Of a stretch of 64,000 nt of DNA, positions 1 through 8,081 are shown piece after piece. The stretch's first letter is position 1; each line of letters starts with the position of its first letter. This DNA comes from Shewanella sp. UCD-KL12 (GTDB lineage Bacteria; Pseudomonadota; Gammaproteobacteria; Enterobacterales; Shewanellaceae). The notes beneath the pieces were generated by a model. It was not told the origin of the DNA, made no database searches, and worked only from the letters and a program-made list of their open reading frames with translations. The DNA lies in contig NZ_MPHJ01000006.1 of assembly GCF_001957125.1 (NCBI RefSeq), positions 241,392 through 305,391 of the forward strand. Reading direction: 5' to 3'. The position numbers were made by a program, and so were the translations under genes.

Positions 1-2
1 TT

Positions 3-422
3 TGGCTTTTGTGAGATTAGCCAGTAGGTCACACCGAGGGCAATAATCACAGCGCCTGACGCCCAAACATATTCAGGCTCGACCGTTTTAAAGTCTAAAA
101 CAATAATCTTACGAGATATCGCCATCAATGCCGTAGCAATCACTATCTGAACATGGATTATCTCCTCCTTCAGGTAGATGGTGATATTTTGAAAAATCTC
201 AATCGCGATCAGTACAGCTAAAAAGGCACCAAAAAGCGAAAGAATATCACCAGAGCTCAATAGACCATATGGTGGGGTAATGATCTCCTCATAAAGCGTA
301 ATGCCGACATCTATCACTCCCCATAAAATCACTAAAGTCATGAGTACGGCTAAACCTCTAACCGCATAATGCACCACTTGGCCAAGCTTATTGATGATAG
401 GTTCGTTATCAATTTTTTCCAT
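3..422 (-). CDS. PsiE-like phosphate-starvation-inducible membrane protein (3' end cut by window)
   Basis: The reading frame opens at an ATG at 420-422 and stays open leftward for 140 codons to the window edge, so the C-terminus is missing. The translation begins MEKIDNEPIINKLGQ and shows several hydrophobic segments: one around residues 18-40, one around 58-75, one around 85-100, and one near the visible end. The spacing and the charged loop YEEII resemble the PsiE family of small inner-membrane proteins, a family named for phosphate starvation but of unknown biochemical role. Family assignment is from sequence resemblance only. It is divergent from the LysR gene at 603, with about 180 bp between them. 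Confidence 0.7.
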   Translation of the reverse strand, partial: MEKIDNEPIINKLGQVVHYAVRGLAVLMTLVILWGVIDVGITLYEEIITPPYGLLSSGDILSLFGAFLAVLIAIEIFQNITIYLKEEIIHVQIVIATALMAISRKIIVLDFKTVEPEYVWASGAVIIALGVTYWLISQKP

Positions 423-602
423 GTGGCCTCCAAGGCAATACTGAGTTTCTGACGAATATTGTTATGTTCGAGCATCACTGATTCAAATAAGCCTAGTTGA
501 AAGCAAATGAAAGCGTGCATGAACTGATGAGGTGTATTATATTTCAAACTGAAACAATGATAATCCACCACATTATAAAATCACTTTTACCAGGAGGTAA
601 CA

Positions 603-1469
603 ATGTTCAACTGGGAAGGTGTCAGTGAATTTGTCGCAGTCGCAGAAACAGAAAGCTTCACCAAAGCAGCAAAGCGACTGGGGATCTCGACCGCACAAGT
701 CAGTAGGCAGGTCAGCAGCTTAGAGACCCGTTTGGCGACTAAGCTATTTCATCGAACAACACGCCGAGTATCTGTCACTGAAGCTGGACAGGTCTACTTT
801 CAACACTGTCGGCAAGTGCTCGATGGGTTAGATGAAGCAGAGAGAGCAATTACCAATCTACAGGCCACGCCAAGAGGCCGTTTAAAAATAACAGCACCAG
901 TGACATATGGCGAAAATACCATTGCTCCTTTGATTAATGATTTTGCGGCCAGCTATCCCGATCTTGATATCCAGCTGAATCTAACAAATTTAAAGGTCGA
1001 TATGATCGATGAGGGCTATGACTTAGCAATCCGTCTAGGTCAACTTGAAGACTCCAGCATGATGGCAAAACGTTTAGGTAAAAGAACCCAATTCCTATGC
1101 GCAGCGCCGAGCTACCTAAGCACGTTTGGTAGCCCTCACTCACTTTCTGAGCTTGAGCAGCATAACTGCCTTAACGGCACTCTGGATTATTGGCGGTTTC
1201 AAGAAAACGGCAAGAGTAAAAACGTAAGAGTCAGCGGCAATTTACGCTGTAATAGTGGTAGTGCTTTAGTCGATGCAGCAATCAAAGGTATTGGGCTCAT
1301 TCAGCTACCAGATTACTATGTTCAGTCATATATAGATTCAGGAGACTTAGTCTCAATACTTGAACAATACCGTCCAGAGGATGAAGGTATTTGGGCTATC
1401 TACCCCCACAATAGACACCTTTCCCCTAAGGTACGCATGCTGATTGAGCATATGACACAGAGTCTGTGA
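603..1469 (+). CDS. LysR-family transcriptional regulator
   Basis: This 288-residue protein has the normal LysR length. Residues 1-65 form the winged helix-turn-helix (FTKAAKRLGISTAQVSRQVSSLE, with the typical LFHRTTRRVSVTEAG wing), and residues about 90-288 form the periplasmic-binding-protein-like effector domain. The start is well supported by AGGAGGT directly upstream at 592-598. The subgroup resembles the CrgA/DsdC-like LTTRs that often control a divergent gene, so the PsiE-like gene at 3-422 is a possible target, but nothing in the intergenic region proves it. The inducer is unknown. Confidence 0.9.
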   Translation: MFNWEGVSEFVAVAETESFTKAAKRLGISTAQVSRQVSSLETRLATKLFHRTTRRVSVTEAGQVYFQHCRQVLDGLDEAERAITNLQATPRGRLKITAPVTYGENTIAPLINDFAASYPDLDIQLNLTNLKVDMIDEGYDLAIRLGQLEDSSMMAKRLGKRTQFLCAAPSYLSTFGSPHSLSELEQHNCLNGTLDYWRFQENGKSKNVRVSGNLRCNSGSALVDAAIKGIGLIQLPDYYVQSYIDSGDLVSILEQYRPEDEGIWAIYPHNRHLSPKVRMLIEHMTQSL

Positions 1470-1508
1470 GCATGTGCTTTCTAACTCTTGTCTGCTTAAG
1501 CCTGAACG

Positions 1509-1539
1509 AAAAATGCCTGTCACCTGACAGGCATTTTTT
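1509..1539. terminator. Bidirectional rho-independent terminator
   Basis: AAAAATGCCTGTC, a short CCT-containing loop and GACAGGCATTTTT form a strong stem with A-run and T-run flanks. It lies between the converging LysR gene (ends 1469) and chemoreceptor gene (ends 1570) and can serve both. Confidence 0.9.
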
Positions 1540-1569
1540 ATCTAGCGACGCATACACGTATATGTAAAA

Positions 1570-3570
1570 TTAAATTTTAAACTGTTGAATATTTTGTGAA
1601 AGCGCTTCTGTAACATGCTGGAACTCTGTGAGGCTGTTTGAAAGAGCCTCACTCGATGCCAATGAGTCGTCAGATAAACCACGTACATTTTCAACATTAC
1701 AAGCGACCTCTTCAGCCACTACAGCTTGTTGACCAATCGCTGAGGTGATCTCAATCGTCTGTTGCTGAATCGCCGAAATAGCATCAGTGATACCAGTCAG
1801 GGCCGTCTCGACTTGGGTCGTCAAATCCTGACCAATATTAGCCTGTTCAACCCCCTCCTCCATGACTTGTTCAGCCTGCAGTGCATTTTGTTGTAGTGTC
1901 TGAATAATATCTTGAATATTAGCTGTGGAGTCCTGAGTTCTAGAGGCTAAGGTTCTCACTTCATCCGCGACTACGGCAAAGCCTCGACCTTGCTCCCCAG
2001 CTCGTGCAGCCTCAATAGCCGCATTAAGCGCCAACAAGTTAGTCTGCTCGGCAATCCCACGAATCACACTCAACACTTCACCAATCTGCTCAGAGCTGGT
2101 TCTTAGGTGCCTAACAACCTTTGCCGCTTCAATAACTTGCGTCGACAGAGACTGCATACCGTTCGTCGCTTTAGCAACGATCGCCATACCCTCTTGTGAT
2201 TCAGTCTGCGCTTTTTCTGCAAACTCACTGGCACGCTGTGCACTATTAGCCATCTCTTGTGAGGTATGCGCCATCTCAGTCGCTGCGGTAGCAACACTTG
2301 AGATCTCCTGCTTTTGCTGCGAGACACTGTGCAAAGCTTCATCACAAATAGACACAGCACCACTTACGCCTGAATCAACTCGCTGGGTAAGCTCCCGAGT
2401 TTGCTCGAGCATGCCTTGTACTTTAGCGGCAAATTGATTAAATGCATCGCCAAGCTTACCAAGTTCATCCTCTCTCTCCATATGAATACGCTTAGAGAGA
2501 TCACTATCGCCCTGGGCAATATCTTCCATCGCCTCAAGTAGTCGATTAACTTGGCGCCTAAAGGGCAGTAGCATCATCCAAACAGTAGCGCCAACGAGCA
2601 CCATGATGGCCATAGCAAGTATCGTCGCGTTCACCATAGCTTCATTAACCGGTGCTTCGATGACCTCTGTTGGTAACATAAAAGCTAAATGCCATTTCTG
2701 TTGAGGAAACTGACCACCAACACTGACATAGCTGACTCTTTGCAGCTCTCCTTTGAATGTCACCTCTGCAACGCCCTGTCCACTCGCGTTCATTTGGCGA
2801 GTAAGTTGTCCAAAACCTTGAGTATCCTTGAAGTAACTGTCGACCTTACTAGCTTGAGAGCCAGGTTGAAACTCTTCATTAAAACCAGGGAAATAAACCA
2901 ACTGGCCTGTTTCAGTGATTAAAAATGCTTGCCCTTGACCTTGGTATTTTATCTGAGCAAGAAGCTCAGTACCGATAGTATCAATTAAGATATCCATACC
3001 ACCGATCCCGATAAATTGGCCCTGCTGATTTTTAATCACAGACTTAACGGTGGCAGAAATTGAACCATCATTGGCATCTACGGCAGGATCTGTCACATAC
3101 ATGCCATCTTTATTGATCCCCTCCTGCCACCAAGGTCGCTTATTGGTGAAATAGTTTTCATCGTTATAACGACCATTTAAATCAAAGTATTCGAAAGTAT
3201 TTGCAGAGCCAAAAAAGACTGACTTTATATCAGCGTCGCTATCGGAGAAATGCTTAAAGTACTGAATCACATTTTGGTATTGCGTATCGCTATCTAAATT
3301 GCTTAGACGCGCATCGTACTGAGTAAACCAATCTTGCACTTGTGGGGATGAGAAAACGGCATCAATCACCTTAGCTTTCTCGACAAAGTAGCTAGTCACT
3401 TCATTAGATTTTAGTTGAACCAAAGCGGAAAGATCGGCATCTATCTGAGTGCGAGTTCGGTCACTTTCAGCGTTAACTAAAAAACCAGAAACAACAGCAA
3501 GTAAAACGGCTAAGGCGCCAACGATAGAAAAAATTAACTGCAAGCTAAGAGAACGTTTTAGCTGCTTCAT
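1570..3570 (-). CDS. Methyl-accepting chemotaxis protein with Cache-type sensor
   Basis: This is a 666-residue transmembrane chemoreceptor. A membrane segment at about residues 10-32 is followed by a periplasmic sensor of some 280 residues with dCache features ([27 protein letters not shown]). A second membrane segment lies near residues 312-335, then a HAMP linker, then the cytoplasmic signalling domain. The hairpin tip [19 protein letters not shown] and the following [12 protein letters not shown] are the family hallmark that contacts CheA and CheW. dCache sensors usually bind amino acids, organic acids or other small metabolites; the ligand here cannot be told. It is a single-gene unit ending at the terminator at 1509-1539. 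Confidence 0.95.
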   Translation of the reverse strand: MKQLKRSLSLQLIFSIVGALAVLLAVVSGFLVNAESDRTRTQIDADLSALVQLKSNEVTSYFVEKAKVIDAVFSSPQVQDWFTQYDARLSNLDSDTQYQNVIQYFKHFSDSDADIKSVFFGSANTFEYFDLNGRYNDENYFTNKRPWWQEGINKDGMYVTDPAVDANDGSISATVKSVIKNQQGQFIGIGGMDILIDTIGTELLAQIKYQGQGQAFLITETGQLVYFPGFNEEFQPGSQASKVDSYFKDTQGFGQLTRQMNASGQGVAEVTFKGELQRVSYVSVGGQFPQQKWHLAFMLPTEVIEAPVNEAMVNATILAMAIMVLVGATVWMMLLPFRRQVNRLLEAMEDIAQGDSDLSKRIHMEREDELGKLGDAFNQFAAKVQGMLEQTRELTQRVDSGVSGAVSICDEALHSVSQQKQEISSVATAATEMAHTSQEMANSAQRASEFAEKAQTESQEGMAIVAKATNGMQSLSTQVIEAAKVVRHLRTSSEQIGEVLSVIRGIAEQTNLLALNAAIEAARAGEQGRGFAVVADEVRTLASRTQDSTANIQDIIQTLQQNALQAEQVMEEGVEQANIGQDLTTQVETALTGITDAISAIQQQTIEITSAIGQQAVVAEEVACNVENVRGLSDDSLASSEALSNSLTEFQHVTEALSQNIQQFKI

Positions 3571-3714
3571 GAAGGGATCCTTTTACTTATTTTTATTATT
3601 AACGGATCAATCTATCAGAGATTGACTAGCTGTGAAGCGTTAATGCAATAAAAAAGAGTAAAAAGTGTTTTCATTATGTTGAAATAGTGGGAGTTAATTG
3701 AAAAACAACAAAGC

Positions 3715-3939
3715 TTAAAAAAGCTCGCTTAGCAGCTTTCTCTCCTCATCAGTTAGCAGAGAGTTTTTCATAGAGATAGACTTACTATTATTCGCAATAA
3801 CTAGCTGCTTTTCTAGATAAGCAATCTTAAGCAGTAATACGTTAACGACTACAGGTAAAGCCGCCACAAACTCCGCTGTATCTACCCGCATCGAGTTCGA
3901 TGCTAACTCGCCATTACACTTGATACTGGTCATCATCAT
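3715..3939 (-). CDS. Small protein of unknown function
   Basis: The frame encodes up to 74 residues. Three ATG codons lie in a row at 3931-3939, preceded by AGGGAGAT; spacing favours the second or third ATG, so the protein may be 72-73 residues. Residues about 22-42 are hydrophobic (FVAALPVVVNVLLLKIAYLEK) and are followed by a polar tail ending TDEERKLLSELF, so a short helical or membrane-associated protein is possible. I do not recognise a family. The good ribosome binding site and absence of a competing frame support it as a real gene, but it could be spurious. Confidence 0.5.
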   Translation of the reverse strand: MMMTSIKCNGELASNSMRVDTAEFVAALPVVVNVLLLKIAYLEKQLVIANNSKSISMKNSLLTDEERKLLSELF

Positions 3940-4005
3940 ATCTCCCTATTTAAAGTTGATATAATAACCAATTAAACTGAACAAAAGCTGTACAGGTTTT
4001 ACATG

Positions 4006-4043
4006 AAATAAAAAAGCGTTTAGCCAGTAATGGCTAAACGCTT
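4006..4043 (-). terminator. Rho-independent terminator of the bacterioferritin operon
   Basis: AAGCGTTTAGCCA (4014-4026), loop GTAA and TGGCTAAACGCTT (4031-4043) form a 13-bp perfect stem. Read on the minus strand it is followed by a T-rich tract (complement of AAATAAAA), matching termination after the bfr gene ending at 4085. Confidence 0.9.
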
Positions 4044-4084
4044 AGTCTGTAAGTATTAGGTGTAAAATACCTAGGGAATAAACT

Positions 4085-4552
4085 TTACATCATTGTCTGC
4101 AGATAGTTTTGCAAGCCAACTCGATCAATCAGTCCCAACTGTTTTTCCATCCAATACATATGATCAGATTCTGTCTCTTCAAGCAATACCACCAAGATCT
4201 CTCTTGTCTGATAGTCCTGCTTCTCTTCACACAGCGCGATGACCTTACGTAAGTTATCAGCAACGTAATATTCATAGTTGAGATCGTTTTGCAGCATCTC
4301 TTGAGTGTTTTTACCAATGTTTAGCTTTTCACGGCTCGCAACATCCGGCGTCCCTTCTAAGAAAAGGATACGTTGCACGAGTTTACCGGCGTGCATTCTT
4401 TCATCATCAGATTCATGTGAAATGCGCTTATGAAGTTCATTTAGCCCCCAGTCTTCATACATTAATCCATGAACAAAGTACTGATCCATTGCTGAGAGTT
4501 CGCCAGTCAGCAAATGGTTAAGTGCATCGATTACTTCTTGATTACCTTTCAT
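4085..4552 (-). CDS. bfr: Bacterioferritin, ferroxidase-type subunit (no haem Met)
   Basis: This 155-residue protein matches bacterioferritin in length and start (MKGN). It stores iron inside a 24-subunit shell in the cytoplasm. Diiron ferroxidase ligands can be placed by alignment with E. coli Bfr: E18, E51, H54, E94, and E128/H131 (one residue shifted). The haem-ligand Met52 is absent: the local sequence is DDERMH, with Arg at position 52. It is therefore expected to oxidise Fe(II) but not to bind haem itself. It is second in a two-gene operon, 11 bp after the other bfr gene, and ends at the terminator at 4006-4043. The partner shows the opposite pattern, suggesting hetero-oligomers. Confidence 0.95.
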   Translation of the reverse strand: MKGNQEVIDALNHLLTGELSAMDQYFVHGLMYEDWGLNELHKRISHESDDERMHAGKLVQRILFLEGTPDVASREKLNIGKNTQEMLQNDLNYEYYVADNLRKVIALCEEKQDYQTREILVVLLEETESDHMYWMEKQLGLIDRVGLQNYLQTMM

Positions 4553-4563
4553 GTTAGCGCCTT

Positions 4564-5034
4564 TTATTTATTAATTTTTGACTGAAGAAAATTCTGAATA
4601 CCGGTAAGACCTATCAACTCTTGCTGTGATTCGAGCCAATCTAGGTGCTCCTCCTCATCATCAAGTAGCCCTTGAAGCAGTTCGCGGCTGACATAGTCAC
4701 TTTCAGTTTCACAGACCTCAATAGCAGTACGAAGTATTGCAATTTCAGCTTCAACCATGACTTTGTCACAGCTAAGCATCTCTTCGCTGTGCTCGCCGAT
4801 ACGCAATTTCTCTAATTGCTGCAGGTTAGGTAAGCCTTCAAGAAACAGCACACGCTCGATCAACTTATCGGCATGTTTCATATCTTGAATCGATTTTTTA
4901 TATGTCTTGTGGTTTAACTGCTCAAAGCCCCAATTTTTAAACATGCGAGCATGAAGAAAGTACTGGTTTATCGCAGTTAACTCAAAGGTGAGGATCTTAT
5001 TTAGCTGACTAACAACGTTCGGCTGACCTTTCAT
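4564..5034 (-). CDS. bfr: Bacterioferritin, haem-binding-type subunit (degenerate ferroxidase site)
   Basis: This 156-residue protein is a full-length bacterioferritin (start MKGQ). The haem-ligand Met52 is kept in the string QDMKH, with H54 following. The ferroxidase set is incomplete compared with E. coli Bfr: position 51 is Asp instead of Glu, and position 94 is Val, with Glu at 95. The C-terminal DDEEEH motif is intact. The protein is likely to carry haem at the subunit interface and to be weak or inactive as a ferroxidase on its own. It is the first gene of the bfr pair, with a Fur-like palindrome about 100 bp upstream. Which gene corresponds to bfr1 or bfr2 of other species is not assigned. 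Confidence 0.95.
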   Translation of the reverse strand: MKGQPNVVSQLNKILTFELTAINQYFLHARMFKNWGFEQLNHKTYKKSIQDMKHADKLIERVLFLEGLPNLQQLEKLRIGEHSEEMLSCDKVMVEAEIAILRTAIEVCETESDYVSRELLQGLLDDEEEHLDWLESQQELIGLTGIQNFLQSKINK

Positions 5035-5133
5035 CTTACTGTCCCTTAAAAGAAAGTTGATCTATATCAAGTTCTAGAGACTATTACATTTTAATCAGCA
5101 ATACAAATTATCTTTATTTTTCAATATGATAGC

Positions 5134-5158
5134 AATGATAACTATTGTTGTTATCATT
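5134..5158 (-). promoter_or_regulatory. Candidate Fur-binding palindrome upstream of the bfr operon
   Basis: AATGATAAC (5134-5142), a 7-nt spacer and GTTATCATT (5150-5158) form a perfect inverted repeat. The TGATAA/TTATCA arms match Fur-box half-sites, although the spacing is wider than a single 7-1-7 site and would suit two overlapping Fur dimers. It sits 100-124 bp upstream of the first bfr gene in an AT-rich region. Confidence 0.6.
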
Positions 5159-5222
5159 TTAGTTTTAATTATATACAGAGGTTAATCCACTCAAAGTCGT
5201 GGAAGTCTTTTAACTAAGTGCG

Positions 5223-6233
5223 CTAAAACAACTCAATATCATCTTGGAATTTCTTTTCGACTAATAGGCCTTGAGCTAAAAGGTCTTCATACACTTCTAC
5301 TCGATTTCGACCTGTCTCTTTAATATGGTAAAGGGTTTGATCGGCTTTAAGCAGCAAGCTACTGGCCTGCTCATCAGAGCTTACCTGCGTAATCCCCATT
5401 GATACCGTGACTTGGATTTTATTACCATGAAAGCGAGATAACTCACTTTGAAACTGTAGGCATCTTGCTAACATTTCAGTTCGGGTGCAGGGGGCTAAAA
5501 GCAAAACAAACTCATCGCCTCCAAAGCGGAACATGGCATCATGCTGGCTGAATACGGATTCCATCACCTTAACAAGATCAAGCAAAATCTCATCACCATA
5601 AAGGTGCCCATAGGTATCATTGATACTTTTAAATTTATCGATATCAAAAATACATAGCCAGTGACACTCAACCAACTCTTCACTCACGCTCGCCAATTGA
5701 AAAACATTTGAATCAGCGAGCTTTAAGCGACGCTCAAACGCCTTTCTATTAAGTAGTCCTGTCAGCTCATCGGTTTCACACTCAATGACAATCGAGAGAA
5801 AGTTCTCATAGACCTTAGCTAAGCCTTTGAGCAAATTGATGCTCACTTCAGTTAACTGGACTAGCTTGACCCATAGCACCTTAACCACGCACTCATTTAA
5901 GGTAATAGGAATCGCAATTTGAGCAGGTACAGCATCTTTGGAGTAGCAGGTAGACAGAGAGCTAACACATTTTACAAAACACGCTGAGCCTTGCTCTCTA
6001 TCTGACAGTTCATCTTTATCAAAACTATGCTGATTCGCTGCAACAGTGAACTCTTTTGGGATCGCAATCTCCTCGAGTTCACGGTTTGCTATTTGAATAT
6101 CAAATATCTTTACTGATATCGGGTCAACAAATTGCTCAACCGTAGAGATCAAACTTTTTGTTAGAGATTCCAGTTGCCGCTGCTCTGTTAACTGTACAAG
6201 GGAGTCTAAGATCACTTCGAGTTCTGTTCTCAT
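5223..6233 (-). CDS. GGDEF-domain diguanylate cyclase
   Basis: The 336-residue protein has a soluble N-terminal region of about 155 residues without a recognised domain name and a C-terminal GGDEF domain (about 158-320). The active-site loop reads FRFGGDEFVLLL, and DELTGLLNRKAF and FDIDKFKSINDTYGH are the usual metal- and GTP-binding motifs, so it should make cyclic di-GMP. The inhibitory I-site RxxD is replaced by SQHD, so product feedback inhibition is probably lost. No membrane segment is seen. It stands alone, upstream of the bfr operon on the same strand, with no obvious functional link. Confidence 0.9.
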   Translation of the reverse strand: MRTELEVILDSLVQLTEQRQLESLTKSLISTVEQFVDPISVKIFDIQIANRELEEIAIPKEFTVAANQHSFDKDELSDREQGSACFVKCVSSLSTCYSKDAVPAQIAIPITLNECVVKVLWVKLVQLTEVSINLLKGLAKVYENFLSIVIECETDELTGLLNRKAFERRLKLADSNVFQLASVSEELVECHWLCIFDIDKFKSINDTYGHLYGDEILLDLVKVMESVFSQHDAMFRFGGDEFVLLLAPCTRTEMLARCLQFQSELSRFHGNKIQVTVSMGITQVSSDEQASSLLLKADQTLYHIKETGRNRVEVYEDLLAQGLLVEKKFQDDIELF

Positions 6234-6279
6234 TGAATATCCATACTCAATTTGAGATGAAGGTAATCGAAGTATAGTT

Positions 6280-6544
6280 ATACCAATCGGTATAAGAAAG
6301 TGGTCAGTTCAGAGTTATTTTTGGCAGCTTAATTCAAGGCGAATGAGTGAGGGAATGGTGATCCCTTTCGAGCTTATTCAACACAGAAGTAGGCTGCCAA
6401 AAAAACTCCTAGAAGGCGAGTTTTAGCACTTCTGATGCTGCGTTAACGAGCTTAAACGTAGAATAACTATGTCTCTCACTCGTTGCCTTGTCTCACAAGC
6501 GCTAAACTCTCGCTGAATGGCCACATCTTTATATCGATTGGTAT
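6280..6544. mobile_element. MITE-like inverted-repeat element, copy 1
   Basis: A 265-bp non-coding element bounded by near-identical terminal inverted repeats (ATACCAATCGGTATA at the left, TATATCGATTGGTAT at the right). Inside are two further inverted repeats: TTTTTGGCAGC (6318-6328) with GCTGCCAAAAAA (from 6393), and GCGAGTTTTAGCACTT (6416-6431) with AAGCGCTAAACTCTCGC (6497-6513). The folded form would be two hairpin arms on a terminal stem. A second full copy lies at 21871-22149 and a remnant near 34146-34260. It carries no plausible gene, so it must depend on a transposase elsewhere if it moves. Confidence 0.8.
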
Positions 6545-6565
6545 TAAAGGAATCTGCAGGTATAA

Positions 6566-6596
6566 AAAAGGCACTAATAAAATTAGTACCTTTTCA
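6566..6596. terminator. Terminator downstream of nqrM
   Basis: AAAAGGCACTAAT, AAA loop and ATTAGTACCTTTT form a stem with one mismatch and A/T flanks. It lies 30 bp past the nqrM stop and would end the nqr operon transcript. Confidence 0.75.
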
Positions 6597-6627
6597 TTTC
6601 AAACTTTGGTTGCCATGCTAGATTGAG

Positions 6628-6852
6628 CTAGATAATGCGGTCCTTGTTGAGCTTCTCACGTCGCTCCTCTTCCGCTGCCATTTTAGCTTTGCGATTATCA
6701 CATGGATCGTCACAATCGCAGGCCTTATCGATACCTAAAGCGCCTAATCCACCACAACTTCCTGCAACAGCAGTACGCTTAACTAAGTAGCCAATCGACA
6801 TTAAAAGAAAAAATAGCAACAGGACAACGAATGCTGCGATAAATGTACTCAT
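6628..6852 (-). CDS. nqrM: NqrM, Na+-NQR maturation protein
   Basis: NqrM is a small membrane protein needed to assemble the iron site of the NqrD/NqrE subunits. The frame shows one N-terminal membrane helix (about residues 4-24) and a cysteine-rich tail with GSCGG and CDCDDPC, the conserved NqrM cysteines. A longer frame can begin at a TTG at 6864, but that TTGGAG contains the Shine-Dalgarno GGAG for the tandem ATG codons at 6850-6855. I place the start at 6852 (MSTF, 74 residues), consistent with the family. It is the last gene of the nqr-apbE cluster. Confidence 0.92.
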   Translation of the reverse strand: MSTFIAAFVVLLLFFLLMSIGYLVKRTAVAGSCGGLGALGIDKACDCDDPCDNRKAKMAAEEERREKLNKDRII

Positions 6853-6945
6853 CATATACTCCAACGGTGCAGTGAGGTGATTATATCACCTAAACACACA
6901 GATTAGTTAAGGCTATTTAACCTGCTCATACCAACCTATTTAAAA

Positions 6946-7962
6946 TTACTGCTCAACAAAAGGTTTAAAAGCATCACTATAGAAAACCTCAAATCCATCA
7001 TCCTGCTTTTCAATCAGCATAATAGCTAAGTTCTCTTGCTCAGCGAGTGCTAATGACTTCTCGGTTCCAAGTACCATCATTGCAGTAGCGTAGCCATCGG
7101 CAACCATGGACTGTTTATGTAAAACAGTGACAGAAGCGAGACGATGATCTATCGGATAGCCATCGCGTGGGTCGATAAGGTGAGAAAATTGTCTACCATC
7201 TTCTTCATAGTAATTACGATAATCACCAGAAGTTGCAATGGCATTATCGCCTGGCGCAATGACTTGCTGTATTTCACGGTCATCAACATCTGGCTGCTCT
7301 ATAGCTACTCGCCAAGGCGCACCATCGATTTTATTGCCGTATACGCTCAGCTCTCCACCGATCTCAACTAAATACCCAGACACCTTGTACTTATCGAGTA
7401 TGCCTGCCACCACATCAACACCGAAGCCTTTCGCGATTGAGGATAGGTCTACATACAGATCAGGGTTGGTCTTGCTGAGTTTGTTGCCAACGAGATGAAG
7501 ATACTCAATACCCGTTTTTGCTTTGGCTTTTGCAATAATATCTTCACTTGGCACCTCAGTTGGGCGCTTATCAGGGCCAAAACCCCATAAGTTAACCAGA
7601 GGACCTAAAGTGATATCGAGTGCACCATCAGTCACTTCATACAGATGTAACCCCTCTTTGATCACAAAGGCCGTATCTTTAGAAACACTAATAGTCTCTT
7701 CGTGGCTCATAGAGTTAAAACGTGATAACTCAGAGTCAGGGCGGTAAGTCGACATCTGATCATTGACCTTCTCAAGTGCAAGATCGATTTCAGCTTGTAA
7801 TAAACTCGCTTCAGGTAGCTGCTCACTCTGTACCACTTTGATGTGATAGGTTGTGCCCATTGTGTTACCAGAAAGCGAAATAATTTGTGCAGATTGACTA
7901 CACCCAGAAACAAAAAAGGCTAGCCATACAAGGGCTAACCAGTTTACTAAGGTCTTATTCAT
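6946..7962 (-). CDS. apbE: FAD:protein FMN transferase ApbE
   Basis: This 338-residue enzyme transfers FMN from FAD to a threonine in NqrB and NqrC, making their covalent flavins. It starts with a lipoprotein signal ending in FVSGC (Cys21), so it should be anchored on the periplasmic side, where the acceptor threonines face. ApbE-family motifs include GNTMGTTYHI, STYRPDSELSRFN, GALDITLGPLVNLWGFG, DLSSIAKGFGVD and SHLIDPRDGYP. It lies between nqrF and nqrM, which fits its role in building Na+-NQR. Confidence 0.96.
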   Translation of the reverse strand: MNKTLVNWLALVWLAFFVSGCSQSAQIISLSGNTMGTTYHIKVVQSEQLPEASLLQAEIDLALEKVNDQMSTYRPDSELSRFNSMSHEETISVSKDTAFVIKEGLHLYEVTDGALDITLGPLVNLWGFGPDKRPTEVPSEDIIAKAKAKTGIEYLHLVGNKLSKTNPDLYVDLSSIAKGFGVDVVAGILDKYKVSGYLVEIGGELSVYGNKIDGAPWRVAIEQPDVDDREIQQVIAPGDNAIATSGDYRNYYEEDGRQFSHLIDPRDGYPIDHRLASVTVLHKQSMVADGYATAMMVLGTEKSLALAEQENLAIMLIEKQDDGFEVFYSDAFKPFVEQ

Positions 7963-8010
7963 TTTGACCTAAATCCTTATCACTATACTACTTTACGACA
8001 CATTTAATAA

Positions 8011-8033
8011 TCAGAGAGCAACCGGCTCTCTGA
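8011..8033. other. Intra-operon hairpin between nqrF and apbE
   Basis: TCAGAGAGC, loop AACCG and GCTCTCTGA form a perfect 9-bp stem in the 119-bp gap after nqrF. No U-run follows on either strand, so it is more likely an RNA-stability or partial-attenuation element that lowers apbE-nqrM expression than a full terminator. That function is inferred. Confidence 0.5.
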
Positions 8034-8081
8034 CTAGACTAAATGACAACAATCACAAGATTCTAGCTGTATAGGAGGTGA

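Noticed and set aside
7238..7498. Open frames on the plus strand across apbE
   Set aside because: Antisense shadows of a well-conserved gene; no ribosome site or family resemblance.
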